A stretch of 64,000 bases of DNA from Solenopsis invicta (GCF_016802725.1 NC_052666.1:27681497-27745496); one strand, 5' to 3'; positions 49,724-63,325 are shown, numbered from the stretch's first letter. A program made the numbers and translations. The notes: generated by a model not told the origin, from the letters alone.

Positions 49724-50724
49724 CTGCAAAGGAAAACTGATAAAAGGCGCCCCACAATGTTCCATACAAGTTATGGAAACGAACGTACATCGCCAACGTG
49801 TGAGGTCAAAGCTAATTGAATCGTGTTAAATGAAACAACAAGAAAATTAGAGCGCCACTGAGAAAGCTAAAGTATACTATTACTACTACTACTATCACTA
49901 AAATTATCTGAGTAAAAAAAAATTAAATGAGGCATACGATCCTTTGAGAGGATGAATAAAATTCTAGACAACGTATAATTTAGATGGCGATTCTGTATTG
50001 CGCGCGTGTATCTACACTTGGATACTGCGTTTTACATTCTTTATACACCGGAATAAGTTAGTTTCAGTCATAGTTTTCAGCTAGTCATAGTTTTCAAACT
50101 TCCTACAGTTACAAATATAACGTTTAATGGAGCGTACGGAATCATCACGGTCGCACGATCGTATACATATTGATGATCGAATTTGTTCCCTTCATAGCCC
50201 GAATCGGTACTCATCGCGTCGAGAGCGTGTGGAAGATATCGTGGAAACTCGCAATTACCCTAATTACACGAAACGAAGCGGTCGTAGCGTCGATGACGCG
50301 GCGTCTGCGCGAGTTTATCAAGAGAGAGTAGCAAGCAAGAGAGAGAGAGAGAGAGAGAAGATCGCCGAGAAAACGAGCAGCCGGATGGGCGCGCGGCCGG
50401 AGGAAGGATCTTAATTTCATAAGGATCCGTTCCCGAAGGAGATCGATTTTCCTGACCCTCGGGTACGTTAATAACCTCGGGTTGCGCGCGCCCGGCCGCT
50501 TATCCCGCTCAGAGGGGCGACGGGGAGGAGGACGGAGCGCCGCGATCGCGATAAATAATTTCGTTGGTTATCGCACCGGCCCGGCTTCTGCAATTTTCAT
50601 GCGCCGGATATACAGGGTGTCCCGCCGTTAAATATTTTTCTCGTTCCTCGTACGAGATCTCCGGATGGAAGCGAATTTTCGAGGTAGAATCGAGGCGGAG
50701 AGCCCGTTCGATCGGTGATCCAAT
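49724..50724. other. Gene-free stretch
   Basis: 49.85-50.1 kb is AT-rich. 50.2-50.7 kb is GC-rich with a (GA)n run at about 50340-50359. No gene is supported. Confidence 0.45.
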
Positions 50725-51635
50725 CACAAAGGTCGAGGAAAGTCACCGATACCTTTGGGTAGGTCTCCTAGAGCGACCACTCTCATTTCTCTGAAACTAA
50801 ACATTGTACTTTATTAATTACTGATAGAAACATGATTTGATTTGATAATTTAAGTAAAAATTCATAATTCACATGTCCGTGGCCTATTCCTATGTAAAAA
50901 TGAATTATTTAAAAGCAAGAATAAAATTTACATGATTTTCCTTTGCAAATTGCACTGTTCAAACAATAGTGAGTATATTATTGATAATATTAGATTATTT
51001 TATAAGTTTGTAGCGTCTTAAAACTGTTTTATTTACATTTTTTTTATAATACGGTTTTAAACATAATAATCGGAACGCCCAGAATAAACTGGCACATCTG
51101 TCGTTAAAACTACAAGATAAGTGAAGAGCATACAGAGAGAATAAAATGAAAGATACAGTGTTACGAGATCTATTATTATAAATTAATGTAACTTAATATA
51201 TATCTATATATTATCGTTCTATATGTTGCGGAATAGTATATTTGTACAAGAAACGTTTTAACGAAGTAAAAGGCTTCTACAAATCTCTTTCCTCAAATAC
51301 ATTAATGTATTTTGTACAGCTGACTCATGTGAATGGAAACAGAAAAAAAAGGAAAATGTAGCATTACTGCTTACTATGTCGGTTTTGGAGCTCATTTTGT
51401 CAGACGCTCATTTTTGCTTATCTTACGAGAAACTTGATTGTTGCAAAATTTTTAATAATATTATAAAAACCGCTGTATCATCTGATAGATAACATTTTTT
51501 TAGTTTACGTTACAAAGTTTTATTTTTAATTCATATATATATAGATTTTTTTTATACAAAAATTTGATACATAGAAAATTGTTATATCTTACATGTATCG
51601 ACACGTGTGTCTAAAATATTGTTTTCCGTTCGTTA
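50725..51635 (+). repeat. 0.8-0.9 kb duplicated segment, copy 2
   Basis: Colinear with about 44.69-45.60 kb (see that copy for the shared blocks). Local anchors are CATTTCTCTGAAACTAAACA near 50787, TATTATTGATAATATTAGATT (first 20 bases) near 50980, and AAGGAAAATGTAGCATTACT near 51350. Both copies are in the same orientation. The 3' end fades into AT-rich DNA after about 51.6 kb. Confidence 0.65.
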
Positions 51636-52767
51636 TTTTTTTGTTCACGCAAGACGCTCGTCAGCGCACGGTTCGCATGTGAAAAGCTTCGACGACCGCG
51701 CGAAGCGATGAAATATTCGACAAGCTGGCATCGAGTTATACCGGCTAAATTCATCGCCAGTTATTTAACCTTTTTTTCCGCTGATACGAGCCACGATCGA
51801 TTTGAAGCCCGATTAAGGGGAACCGGGCGTTGCGCGCAATGCAATGATAGGAGAGGACGAGTGGAATTGCGTTAAAGTGATTACCCGCTTTCGCGTTCCG
51901 CTTCGGACATTAATATTGTAATAAAAAAATAAACGTCCGGTGCAAATGTATCGACTTATCCAAATGTCCCGAATACGGACGTCGGGAAAACGCCACGAGT
52001 ATGAGTCCTTCATTTCGAAGTTGATTTATGGTAGTTATTTAATTATAATGCGATCCAGTGCGATTGTTCTCATTCATCGTGCAGAGCTTAATACGCCAAT
52101 GTTCCCCTTGAACGCTCATACTTCTTTTGCAATGATTTAAAATATTAATATAAGAGCGAGCTGGCTTGTGTTTTTTTCTTTTACTTCTTTTTAAAATAAA
52201 CCTACATATTTTTTATGCACACAACTTGTCAACGGTCGATCGAATTTCCGCCGTGGAAATTCGACATTCCACAAAAAATTTTTAGCTTTAGAGAAAAGAC
52301 GCGCAACCTCTTATACACCCTATATACGCCTGCAGCGTACCAAGATTTACTCTGGCCGAAGCAGGGAGCGCTTGTGCGCGCGCGAGCGTGTTCCTGTACG
52401 TCGCGTATTTGGGTTCGAGGCACACGTGTACGTATGCATATGTGTGGGACTACGTGTGTGGCGCACGACACGCGAAACGGATGATCGAGCACCACTGACG
52501 CTCGAGCCACACACGGGGTTGGTTTGGGAGCTCGCGAATGGCTATGGCGTGCCGAGGGATGATTAATGCACGCCACCACCATCGCCCCACAGCACGCCGT
52601 CGCTCTCTGTACACTCGCACTCTCCCCCCCCCCTCCTCCCTCTCCCCTCCCCGTCCGTCCCCGTGGCATAGGTCGGGCGAGCGTCATCGTTGTTTTGCAC
52701 GCACAGGTGCGGAAACATTCTCCGGAAGCGGCGCGCGACTCATTGTTCGATGCGAACTTCAAGGATC

Positions 52768-52770
<3 letters not shown>
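51636..52770. other. Gene-free stretch
   Basis: 51.65-52.1 kb is mixed. 52.3-52.75 kb is CpG-rich with alternating TG/CG and a C/T-rich run near 52.61-52.66 kb. Open frames overlap on both strands and are unrecognised. Confidence 0.45.

Positions 52771-52808
<38 letters not shown>
52771..52808. repeat. (TC)n microsatellite
   Basis: Uninterrupted TC run of 19 units. Confidence 0.95.
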
Positions 52809-52810
<2 letters not shown>

Positions 52811-54608
52811 GCTTTCTAACTTTCCATTCTCCAACTACTACCTCATAGAAATCGGTTCATGATCTTTTAATGGAAGGAGTTTTACCCGTGCTTTTCTTGG
52901 CCGCAGGCTTACGTCGGCTCGAATGAACTTTTAATTTCTGACAAAACGCTGACAAAGGTATCAGTCATTTCTTTGCAACGGAGCACTATTCGCCTTTCAG
53001 TAATACAGGCTTCGATAATAAAGTCGTCGAATTAAAATTGCGAACGTATTCTTTCGCTAATGTAAAATCGATTTTTCTACGACAAATTGTTTCTATTCAA
53101 ATGTGCATTTTTACTGTTAATTATTACGTAAGTGAGAGTTTACATTCTATGTGCCATCTCACACGAACGAAACATCTAAAATCAATTTTTCTCAGGGGAA
53201 TACGTAGCATTATTTGTGTTTTTAAGGGAGATGATTAATTCGTTAAATCCGGTCTCGCGGATATACATTATATATCTTCGTCATTTGCGGTTCACGGCGT
53301 GATTGGTGCGAAGTTCAGATCCGAGATGACACGGATATTAAACTTTCACGGGACATTTTTCTCCACGGTGGAAAATAACCACGTGACGCTAATGAATGCA
53401 ACGGTACCTCATTTAGGAGATATCTGATAGCTTGACAGTTCGATGTTTGGTTTGCATCGAGAAGCACGTTGCCGATATGTACTTGGCGAAAATCCGCATT
53501 TATAAGAAAATCGCGACAAAGCGAAAGAATCATTTCTGCCCGTTGCACGGCATAGTGACGTATATATATGAAATGCTTTCAATTAAACGGCCGGAGATGC
53601 GGGAAACCTCCAGCAAATTCACGAGGACTAATGCCCCGTATTTCTATATCTAGATAACACTACCTTTCCTCTGAATAAATAAGTCCGGTCTTTTATGCTC
53701 TTTACGATTTATGAGGAACTATTCTAGTATTTGCATAAAGTTACACTTGATACGCAAACATCCCTAAGTAGAAATTACGTTAGCTGCGAGGGTTATCGGT
53801 ATTCTTTGCTATATTTATAAAAAAAAAAAAAATACAAGTGTATTGCGAGTAAACCGAAGAATCGCCGTATACGGAAATAAACTGAGGGGCGGGGCATCAC
53901 GTACGTACATGATTCTCCAGATCGTAGAGACGCGAAATTACGTGCGACACCTTCGTTACCACGCGAATCACGCCATAAAGCTGGCGCGTAATAAAATCAC
54001 AATTGGCGACCGCGCGCATAGGGAAGCAGATATATGTATAATGTTGGGTGAAGAAGAGAGGAGGATGAAAAGGGAGAGAGAGAGAGGATTCTGCCGGCGG
54101 AGATTTATCGCAAAATCCAGGTTTACCTCCGCCCATCGAGCCCGGCAATAAAGAACCGAAAACTATCGTCCGGATATTGGTCCATATCCAAACAGAGAGG
54201 TCCGGCTGTGCTAGTTGGTCTCGCCACCGGTAGCAGCGGCGCGGCACCATCGCGTCGCAATCGCCATCCCCTTCGCAAACGACGCGAGGACGCGGGACAA
54301 CATGCGATCTCAAGGAAGCAAACACGGTCGCGGAAAGTACGAGGAAAAATAGAAAACGAAGAAAGAGTGAAGGAGGGGAAAAAATAGAAAAGAGAACAAA
54401 GACAAGGGGATACAAACGTAGTCGGCGGGAAAAGAAAGAGAGAGAGGGAGAGGGCTTCGCGTCGCTGAGAGTTAAGCCTGAGTTGCACGACGTTGATTTT
54501 TAACCCTGCAGTGTGCATTCTGCACGGAGCAGAGCGGAGGTAAAGGGATGCAGAGGGAACGATTCTTCCGTGAGACAGGATTTAACAAATATCGGGTTTA
54601 CTCGCGCG
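52809..54608. other. Gene-free stretch with a purine-rich tract
   Basis: 52.85-53.85 kb is AT-rich with an A run near 53819-53832. 54.03-54.10 kb and 54.28-54.46 kb are purine-rich on the + strand (GAGAGA and GAAAGAGAG). No gene is supported. Confidence 0.45.

Positions 54609-54656
<48 letters not shown>
54609..54656. repeat. (AT)n microsatellite
   Basis: AT run of about 23 units. Confidence 0.95.
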
Positions 54657-54658
<2 letters not shown>

Positions 54659-54899
54659 GGTGTCACGTATACACGCTTCTCTTTACTCGAGGATTGCTGA
54701 AACAGTTTGAGAGTGATCTATAAATCGGGAAATACCGAAAGATTTCGTCTGTCTGAAATTGTAGTATTAAAACCATGGGAGGAGAGGGGAGTAATGCTTT
54801 TTTGATGCCTCTGTGCATTTAATACTTTTATTTTATTATTTACAACGCGCTCTCTGCGGTGTTTGAGAAATTGAGCGAGGACTAAAGGAGTAACGGTAG

Positions 54900-55850
54900 A
54901 TTTCCCCAGCACTTGCTCCCTGCTCAACGTTACAGCTTCCGCTATACCAGCCGGCGAATCAGCGTGCCGTTCCCGCGTGGAAAGAAGTGTCGCGTAATCC
55001 AGGCTTTAGGTCGAGAGCGGTGTGCACACCGGGCGCATGTAGCGCGCCCACGCCACACGGTGCATTGTGCACCCACACAGCGCGCTCGACGTGTCGCCTA
55101 CGTGCAGCGGTCCGATGGGTGTAGGTAACGGGGCTGAACCCCGCTGCGGAGTCGCTGCGGGACGCGGGGAGAAGGGAGGCCCGGAGTGGTGGTGAGCCAG
55201 TCGGGGGGTTGCCGGGCCGGCGGTGGCGGTAACGCGATAAACGGATTAACGGCGAGCTCGAACTCGAGCCCGTAGTTCGGCGGTCGGGTTCGGTCACGGG
55301 GATGGGGTTCGTGCGCCGCACGGAAGGGGCGAAGGGAGAGGGGGTGTGCGAGGAAGGTACGGGATGGAGTGGCGGAAAGGGCAAGGGGAAGGGAGAGGGC
55401 GGTTGGCGGATGTCACGGCATCGCACGTTGCCCGACACCCACGACCCCGACCACCACCGCCGCCGCCGCCGCCGCCGCCGCTGCCGCTGCCGCCGCCGAT
55501 GCCACCACTGCCACGCTCCGCACTCCCTGGTCTCTCGTCCTATGTCCTCCTCTTCCTCTTCCTCCTCCTCCCCTTTCTGCCCGTCGCCGCCACCGACGCC
55601 GCAGCCACCCCCGCCGCCGCGCCGTGTCGGTGTCGTCCCACGCCGCACTGCAGCGCAGCTATCCGCGTCAAAGCTCCGCGTTCGGACGGATTCCCCGTCC
55701 GAAGCGCTATACGTGCGCGCCTATGTACACCTGCACCGCGCCGCTCATTAGTGTGGGGACGCGATAGAATAATAATTTATTATGCGTGGACCATCCTCGG
55801 AGGACCGGCGATTCCGTCGGGAGCGATTACGTGCGACTTTACGTGACATA
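54900..55850. promoter_or_regulatory. CpG-rich island with a G-to-C strand switch, possible promoter region
   Basis: The + strand is G-rich from about 55.13 to 55.42 kb, with many GGG runs, and changes to C-rich at about 55.435 kb (CCACCACCGCC, CCG repeats 55451-55498, CTCCTCC near 55548-55580). Overlapping open frames in all phases are Arg/Pro/Ser or Ala/Gly low complexity. This skew reversal within a CpG island is typical of divergent 5' ends or R-loop-forming DNA. I found no TATA box or splice donor, so a promoter is only a possibility. Confidence 0.3.
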
Positions 55851-56700
55851 CGATATAAATCGAGCCAGATCACATTAGATGTTTATGTTGTACTTATAAC
55901 GTTATTAGATACATATGTTATTGTAGTTATTTATTGACTGCTGAATGAGCATGCAGATAGAACATGTACGTACAATTTGGAGAGAGGACGAGTTATTTTT
56001 TAAAATTAATTTTTATTACTTACCGAAAACGTCAGTAGTTTTCAAGTTATATAAGCCAATCGACTAAAAATAATTTTTCATAATTTTGTTTAAATAAATT
56101 TTGTTAAAAGAATTTTAGTGTAAAATATTAAGATATTTAATATTGAACATCGAGAAGAATAAAATTGAAAAAGTCTCTAATCAAGTTTTCATCAAAGAGA
56201 CATTAACTCAGAGAAAAAGAATAGTATCGAATCAACAATTATTTTCATTTTATTTATTTTATAGGAACTGCATATGTCCGATACGTCTTTAAGATTTTCA
56301 AACTCTTTTAAAAAAATTTTATTCTTGTTTTTTAGTCTTGCTTATATATGAGAATATGATTGTTGATTATATTATTACATTATTGTTTGATAATAATTTA
56401 TTTCTGTGCTCCGGAGATGGAACAAAAAGGATTTAGAATTAAATGGTTCGCAAAGAATCCATCTATCACGGATTCCACGTGTTGATCTCGCATGTGCATT
56501 TATGGATAGGCTCGACGGTCGCGTGTACACAACGTATACCGCGCTTAAAAGGTTCTCTTCTCGCAAGAATCTACTTTATCTCGAACTGGTCCAGCTCCCA
56601 TTCGGAGCAAAGGCGGAAAAACTCATATCCCGTTCCAACGTTGATCATTTAAGGGCTTCATCAGAACCGCCGCACTCGCGATACCGTCCTCCATCTAATC
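55851..56700. other. AT-rich gene-free stretch
   Basis: No gene or repeat is recognised to 56.4 kb. 56.4-56.7 kb has short unrecognised open frames in two phases. Confidence 0.45.
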
Positions 56701-58320
56701 CAGCTCTCTCCCCCGCAGATAGTTGGGTGCCTATACCCGAGGACATTCTTACGCAGAAAACATTACGGCGAGAGAGAGTTGGAGGCGAAGGGGGCATCTG
56801 TGTGGCCACGGGGGGGGGGGTGGCACGGCTTTTATGATCGTGCGCCTCGTTTCACGGCGGTTTGATGGTGTCAGGATGAAGCGATGGAGAGCGCGAGGAC
56901 CGAGATAATGGTGGGGAAGGGGAGGAGGAGGAGGAGGAGGAGGAAACGTTAAGGAGACGGTTGTGAGGATGAAGGGGGAGGATCTGGGAAGAGGAAGGTA
57001 GAGGGAAAACGACGAATCGAGCGGGGAGGAACGGAGGGCAACCTGGCGAGGCAAAATGGCGTGCGGCACCCCATCCTGCCGAGGGAACGTGAAGCGAGAG
57101 CGCCGTGCCCCGCATTTTATCGCGGCGGCTTCATCTTTATTTATCGCCGATACGACTTTACGGCATATATCCCTTCGTATTCCCCGCGGGATTCCGCGCT
57201 ACGTGCGCCGGCAAAGGGAGAAAGAGCCTCGGGTCGGCAGAGAAGGCGGAAGCAACCGTAGGGGATGGGGGGGTGACGGTTGACTCCTCGGGAATGCCTC
57301 GAGCATTCCGAGATAATTGTCGAAGTTAGCCCCTCGGAGCGGCAAGAGGGAGGAGATTGATTTCTTCCCGGCGAAACGAGACCGACTCGGCGTAAACGAG
57401 TGCACGCTGTTCTTTCATTAATATCAAACGATATCGGGAATGACCCCGTTATAATTATAATACAGATGAGATATACCGGTTTACGCGCGTAAATTCACGC
57501 GGTGACAGCCAGTTCTATTCACTGATAGCGGCTGCAATGGCGAGAGGACGTCTCGCCGTGATCCGCTTCATTAGAACGGCGGGAGTGGCGGCATCGGTAA
57601 TTCTAACACATTACTGTATTTATAAAAAAAATGTGTCTGTGAAAACACAGAATCTCCACCTCTCGTAACGCAAAATTTAATATCGGTCCTCTCCGAAGCG
57701 AGCTGCTGCGGATGATTCATTACCGCGTAAACGCGCCTCGCATGATCGGGACGCTCGGATTTTCATCAGCGTAATCCCCGCGGCAGCCGTGTGCGTGTGC
57801 GGACGCGCGCGCGTGTGCGTGCGGTCTGCTCGTTATCGGCGATCGTGCACGAGCAGTCTCCTTCGCCTTCAGTGGCGAACGCGGTGGATAGAGAGAGAGA
57901 GATAGAGAAAGAAAGAGAGAGAAAGGAGGTAGGGGGAATGGGGAGCGCGAGAGGTAGATCCGACCGACAATACGGCGGGCACGCGAGGGCCATTAAAGGA
58001 GCAAGACCTCCCTCGCAATAAACGCCGCCCGTCACGCCCGCTGGAAACGCGGACGTGCACGCGTGCTCGCGATGTGCACGCACACACGTACACATACACA
58101 CACGCACACATACACACACGCACACGCACATACACACGCGCGCGCGGACGCGCCCGTAACGACGTAATATAGAGCGCTGACGACGCGCGCACACATCGCG
58201 TTTTCAGCAGCCGCTCTGAATACCGCGCGTAAGACTCCCCCCGGTTCACACCGCGCGAGAACGATCGTCTGGGTCCCGGCTATTACGATCCGTTCAGGTA
58301 TTCCGCGATGCGTGAGCGAG
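56700..58320. other. GC-rich gene-free stretch with GGA and CA repeats
   Basis: A 9-10 base G run is near 56811. (GGA)n is at about 56919-56944. Short GA runs are near 57893-57920. An imperfect (CA)n/(CG) alternating tract spans about 58060-58150. Open frames are low complexity or overlap on both strands. A TTTACGCGCGTAAA palindrome is near 57480. Confidence 0.5.
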
Positions 58321-58604
58321 CGGGACGTTTATTGGCGCCCTGAGGACCGAGTACCTTGCGAGAGACGCAGAACCAAACGCGAAATTTTCTCGAAACGGTA
58401 AACATAATGTTGTATATCGAGGAAATTATAGAATGCTCTCTGTTGGGAGAAAAAAAAGGTAAGGGCAAGCTTTCTTTGTTTTCAGATAGCCATTCAAACA
58501 TTATTGGAATTCAAGAGGAAGTATAATGGGGAAAATGTAGAAAAAATATTTATTACATGTATGTGGAATGTATAGGTGAACACTAACATTTTATATAATG
58601 TAAG

Positions 58605-58990
58605 AAAGTTCTTGTTTTATTTATTAATTTTGTTGCAAAGTATTTGAATATCTTTATCATGAATTTATTACCGTAGAGATGAGAAATTTTAAAAAGTCTT
58701 GTAATTATAAATTTGTACCCATGCCAATTGATTTATAAATTTGATATTTTCGAAGATGAAACGATTTAAAGGACTACAGGTACGCTTTGGGTGATCGGTT
58801 TTCCAAATCGCACCTCTCGCAGCGTGCTACAGAAAACAACATAACAAATTAATTTAACTAAAAGATTTAATATTTAATAATGGATGATTGAAACACCGAG
58901 GTACACAATTTCAAACTTTGATTTGCGTCCAAAGTAGTACCAAATGCAAAATACTATAAAAAAAGAACAGCTTAAGTATTTATTTTGTTA
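58605..58990 (+). mobile_element. 0.8-kb dispersed repeat family, partial copy 3
   Basis: GATATTTTCGAAGATGAAAC, GGACTACAGGTACGCTTTGG, GCAGCGTGCTACAGAAAA and TTGAAACACCGAGGTACA match the reverse complement of 29.34-29.65 kb. They also match the right half of copy 1 (14.36-14.6 kb). The left half of the family is missing or too diverged. On the minus strand TGTTTTCTGTAG precedes the conserved GCTGCGAGAGGTG block, resembling an intron acceptor; copies 1 and 2 keep a similar CTTTACAG or CTTTTCTGTG. Confidence 0.55.
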
Positions 58991-60847
58991 TTATTTTATG
59001 TTAGTTAATTTGAATGCTATATTGCTTTTAACTCTCTGTACACGTTATGGTATTAGTCGTCTTCTGCGAATTTAATCTCTTTGAAAAAATAAAAACGCGG
59101 TAATTATAACATTGATATACAATTTTTTTTAATAAACAGTCATATAGGTACTTTCTTGAGATTAAAGTACATTTAAGAGTAATTGAAGAACATTTTTATA
59201 CATGTGAAAGTAATGACAAATCCAGGAACGAGCGATTCCATCATACGTACAGAAGGTGTCGAAAAACAAATATTATATATTTGATTCTCGTGTGTATTCG
59301 ACATTCTCGAGATGTAAGCTCGAATATGCCTGTACGGTCGCTAGAAATTGGATGACTAGAAGTGCGTCCGAGGGAGAGCCATTTGCGATTGGAGTAGACT
59401 CAGGAGAGCAGGTGATCAGGGGAAAAAAAACTGCCGAATAGCCGCGTCACGTGCGAGAAAACGCGGCGGTCGTGTAGGCAAGAAAAATAGCGAGGATGAA
59501 GGCAAAAAGGATACCACAGCAGCGCGGCGCGTGGATGGAGGGTGAGACGGGGCGGGGTTGGCGGAGGACAGGGTGACGGGGAAAAAAGCAGGGAAAGGGA
59601 TGTTGACGCACGTGACCCGAGCGGTCGCGTGCGAGCATCCATCTCTCGTTCTCGCTCTCGTCGTCGCCCACTTTTTTCTCCGCGCTTCGCTCATCCGTCC
59701 CCTCCCGCAACCCCCTTCCTCCGCCCTTGGCACATCCTGCGATGTACGCGCGTCCCGAAGACAAAGACGAGAGCGACGGTAAAAGGGAGGGTGGGAAGAG
59801 CGGAATAATTTCGCTCTTCTACCCGGCGGAAGTGCGAGATTAAATTAATGCCGATATTGCGTCGTCGAATAATACCGAATACAGTTTTAGAGTATTTTTT
59901 ATCATATGCATGCCTGACATCGATTTAGGCATATATTTCATTTATTTATACATTTATTTATATATGGCATGCACATGAAAAGCCTTCTTCGTATGATTTG
60001 CGATTATATCGTACGCAGCACGTGCCTGAGACAACATTTCTAGATGAATTTTGGAAACTTTATCTTATGGCATGTAAAATCCAAATTCTGTCAATAGATG
60101 CAATTTTAAAGAAAATCGGGACTGTTAAACACGAAAGAGAGAGATAGACGTAGAGATAAAAGGCCAGTCCGGCGTGTTTTGTAGCCAATCTTTTTTTCCG
60201 GAAAGATCCGCATCATAAATATGTCGCGACACGACGTGGATTTAAGGGACGAAGGGACGAACGCGTTCTCCAAGTATCGCGCGTTCACCCTGAATCTCGT
60301 CGAGTTAGCGACGTTGACGTCGCGCCCCTCCCCCCTCCCTCCGCGCGATTGGCTCATCCATATGCATAGAGGGCCGGTCTGCTTTTATCGAAAGCAACAC
60401 AAATAAATGGCGATCCGATCCGCTCTCTTGCCCGATGTCGTCTCAATTCCGCGATATTCCCGGATACGCCGCCGGAGAGACGAGCCGCGTGCGCGAAGTG
60501 GCGGAAGTCGTAGGAAATTAATCCGAGCCGGGACCAGGATGCTATCGATGATTTGCAGCCTGGCCATTCTCTCGGCCGACCCTTAATGACCCTCAAGGCC
60601 GTTCTCGGCGAAATTCCTGCCGGTAATTTCGCGGAAGATACTCGACGCTCCGCCGAAACGCCAGCACGAGGCTCTTGTAACACGCGCGCGTCTCTCGCAT
60701 ATGTATGGACCGAGATGTATCGATAATGCTAATAGATACGTCAATAATTCTAATAGATTATTTCAACCACCGTAATTAGTCTCGCGGTTCCAAAAGAGTC
60801 AACTTAAACAATAATAAGTGAAATTGGTGATAATATAATTAAGGGAG
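58990..60847. other. Gene-free stretch
   Basis: AT-rich at 58.99-59.3 kb and 59.85-60.2 kb. GC-rich at 59.4-59.82 kb (G-rich then C-rich on the + strand) and 60.22-60.7 kb, where short open frames overlap on both strands. No gene is supported. Confidence 0.45.
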
Positions 60848-61104
60848 GAAGGACGCCGCGTTTTCCGATCGAAGTGGATCTTGTTGTTTAATAATATTTG
60901 TGCGAATCTTTTTACAGTTTATGGCAAACTGCGCGCCGATTATTTCGAATCTAAACTGAAGCTGGAATACGTAATATCGCAAATTAAATTGACAATTTAA
61001 CAATACTTTGATACTAACAAGCGTTTTAAATAAAAATAAAAAAAATATTCACATAAATATTATTAGGCAGCAAGATCCACTTCAATCAGAAAATGGCGTT
61101 CTTC
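60848..61104. mobile_element. ~257-bp MITE with ~58-bp terminal inverted repeats
   Basis: The left end GAAGGACGCCGCGTTTTCC and the complement of the right end GAAGAACGCCATTTTCTGA continue into GAAGTGGATCTTG and TAATAATATTT on both sides. About 80% match over nearly 60 bp. The interior is AT-rich with no open frame. I cannot identify the target duplication or superfamily. Confidence 0.7.
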
Positions 61105-61130
61105 TTTTCTGAAAAAAGGTTTTTTAGCAC

Positions 61131-61180
61131 ACTGAAAAAAGAATCTAGTAATTATTATATTACCAAATTTTTTTTCATTG
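61131..61180. mobile_element. Solo terminus of the CACTGA-type MITE
   Basis: AGCACACTGAAAAAAGAATC TAGTAATT (with a break written here for length) matches the left end type at 36.55 kb and the complemented right end at 41.52 kb. No second end follows at the expected distance, so this is a solo or truncated end. Confidence 0.35.
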
Positions 61181-62870
61181 TTTGCTTAATTACGTTATTC
61201 AACTTTTACTGAAGATGTTTGTTAATATTCGATATCCCAGGTCGAATACGTCAGAGGCAGCCTCTCCCAAGCCGAATTTCGAACGCAAGCAGACCGTGGA
61301 AATATCGTCGCAGTTATTAAAATTTTCGTATCGGAGGATCCGCTTGATGTCTGATGGCGCCCGCAAATCCGGAAGCTTTAAGAGCCGGGCGTGCATTCCG
61401 CCGGTGTCTCGGACTGCAAAATTATTCAGGAATCTTCCGCGCCGTAGGATTTGAAGGAAAACGTTCGGAGCGGGACTTCCTGAAATCTCCATGCAAAATC
61501 GAGAGGCGTCCGGAACGTCCGACCACATCGGACGGCCCCGAAGCCGGGCTACGATATAATCGCTAATCCGAGTAATTTCCGCGGCACGGCATCACAGTGG
61601 GGTCTATTTACGGGCTCGTTACGCCCACTTATGCCCACGAGGTGTGCCCAAGCGCGCGCGGTAGTTCGACCTTCATCGAATTCCCAAGATAGCGTCAAGT
61701 CTTTATTTGACAAGAACAGCCCCGTCGTGGAAATTACGGAGCTAGAGAAAATTCATTTATCTATTTATTCATTTTCTGAGGGATTAACTTGGTGACGAAA
61801 AAAAGGGACGGACGATAAATGCAAAGTCGAGTGTCACATTTGCGATAATAAAAAGTTAGCACCAACGTAAATAATACATAAATGCTAAATCGATCACAGA
61901 GAAGTGGGAAATTACCGAAGGAAGCTGAGATTCGAAAGAAAAACGTTGAAATTAAATTTATATACGCAGAACCAGATAGAATCGATATTACACTTAGGTT
62001 CGTAATTGATGTGAGACATTAATATAGAGTCACATTTTTTAAGAAGAAGGTTCGGGTAATCACTTTCGAATTAAAGACTAACTCAATATTTACACTGAGA
62101 TTAATCTGAAAAGAACTGATATCTTTGGACATTTCTAGCTTTTCAGCAAACGTTTAGTCTATCTTATTTTTGTCATTATTTTCTAACCTGTCATTGATTT
62201 CCACATTAAATATGACTTATCTCGAAATCATATAAATTATATTTCCGCCATGGAACAAAATTTGAATCCATTGACGAATAAAGTTCTGTTACTCACTGTC
62301 ATTGTCCTTGATACAATTTGCTGAGATTATTTAATTTCCTTCGTCATAATAATCCAATCGATTTGACTTCGCCGATCAAATTTCCACGACTGAGGAACTA
62401 ATCTCGAATTCACAGCAGAGAAACGCGTTTCTACCCCGGAACTTTACGTAATAATTCGTTATGGCAAGTTATAGTTAGGTATGTGTGATTTTGTGATTTT
62501 TTTTTAATTGCAACGCAATATGCAATTGAATTTTTAAACGCATGCAGTTTTAAAACGTAGCTTCAAACTCGAACTTGTAATTAAGTATTTATTCATTAAA
62601 TATTTATATAGAAAAATGGTAAAATAAAACGTCTTTATACATCTCACGATTTAAATGTTATGACTGCGCACTCTTGATTCCGATTACGGAATGCTCATTT
62701 TTAAAACTAAATTATGATTTAATTAATCTGTGAAGTTTGTTTCTTTTCATTACTTTGTGAAAATTTTATAGAACGTGTGATATTCAATAGTGTACAACTA
62801 ATTGTGAGAAGAGATATAAATCACATTTACTGCGATTCTTAAGAAAGATCGCAATCGCGATGCATGCATC
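61181..62870. other. Gene-free stretch
   Basis: 61.2-61.65 kb is GC-richer with overlapping open frames on both strands. 61.75-62.87 kb is AT-rich. No gene or repeat is recognised. Confidence 0.45.
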
Positions 62871-63325
62871 GAAAGAAAGAAATGTTACGATTATAATAGT
62901 TACAATTATAAAGGTTATAATTACAATTTATACTTTATAGCCATTTTTGGTGACAACTTTACAGTTGCTCTAAGAATGTAAATTATAGCTATTAGTTATT
63001 ATTATTACGTTAATAGTAAGCGAATGTTAGAAAGAAATAATTCTATTTACTTTATTTGCAGTTGCATATTTATATATAAAATGTTTATTTTACTTTTATT
63101 TTATTTATATTGACATTTTATTATATTGACATTTTATTATATTAATATTTGAAATTATTATAATTTATAATGAATTTTTTTCATCGTTGATAAAAACTAC
63201 AAACATATAAGGTTATCATTGCTAACATTATAGCAGTAATAACTATAATAAAAATGTAGCTTCTAATCATAATTATTTCACCATGCAATTCCAGTCACAA
63301 TATATCAAATACTTTTTTTTCTCCG
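62870..63325 (+). mobile_element. AT-rich inverted-repeat element, copy 2
   Basis: TATTTGAAATTATTATAATT near 63148 and TCTAATCATAATTATTTCAC near 63264 match 18.29-18.41 kb in order. The left part (GTTATAATTACAATTTATAC) and the TAGTTATTATTATTA block also correspond. This copy is longer, with an internal duplicated TTGACATTTTATTATA. Confidence 0.55.
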
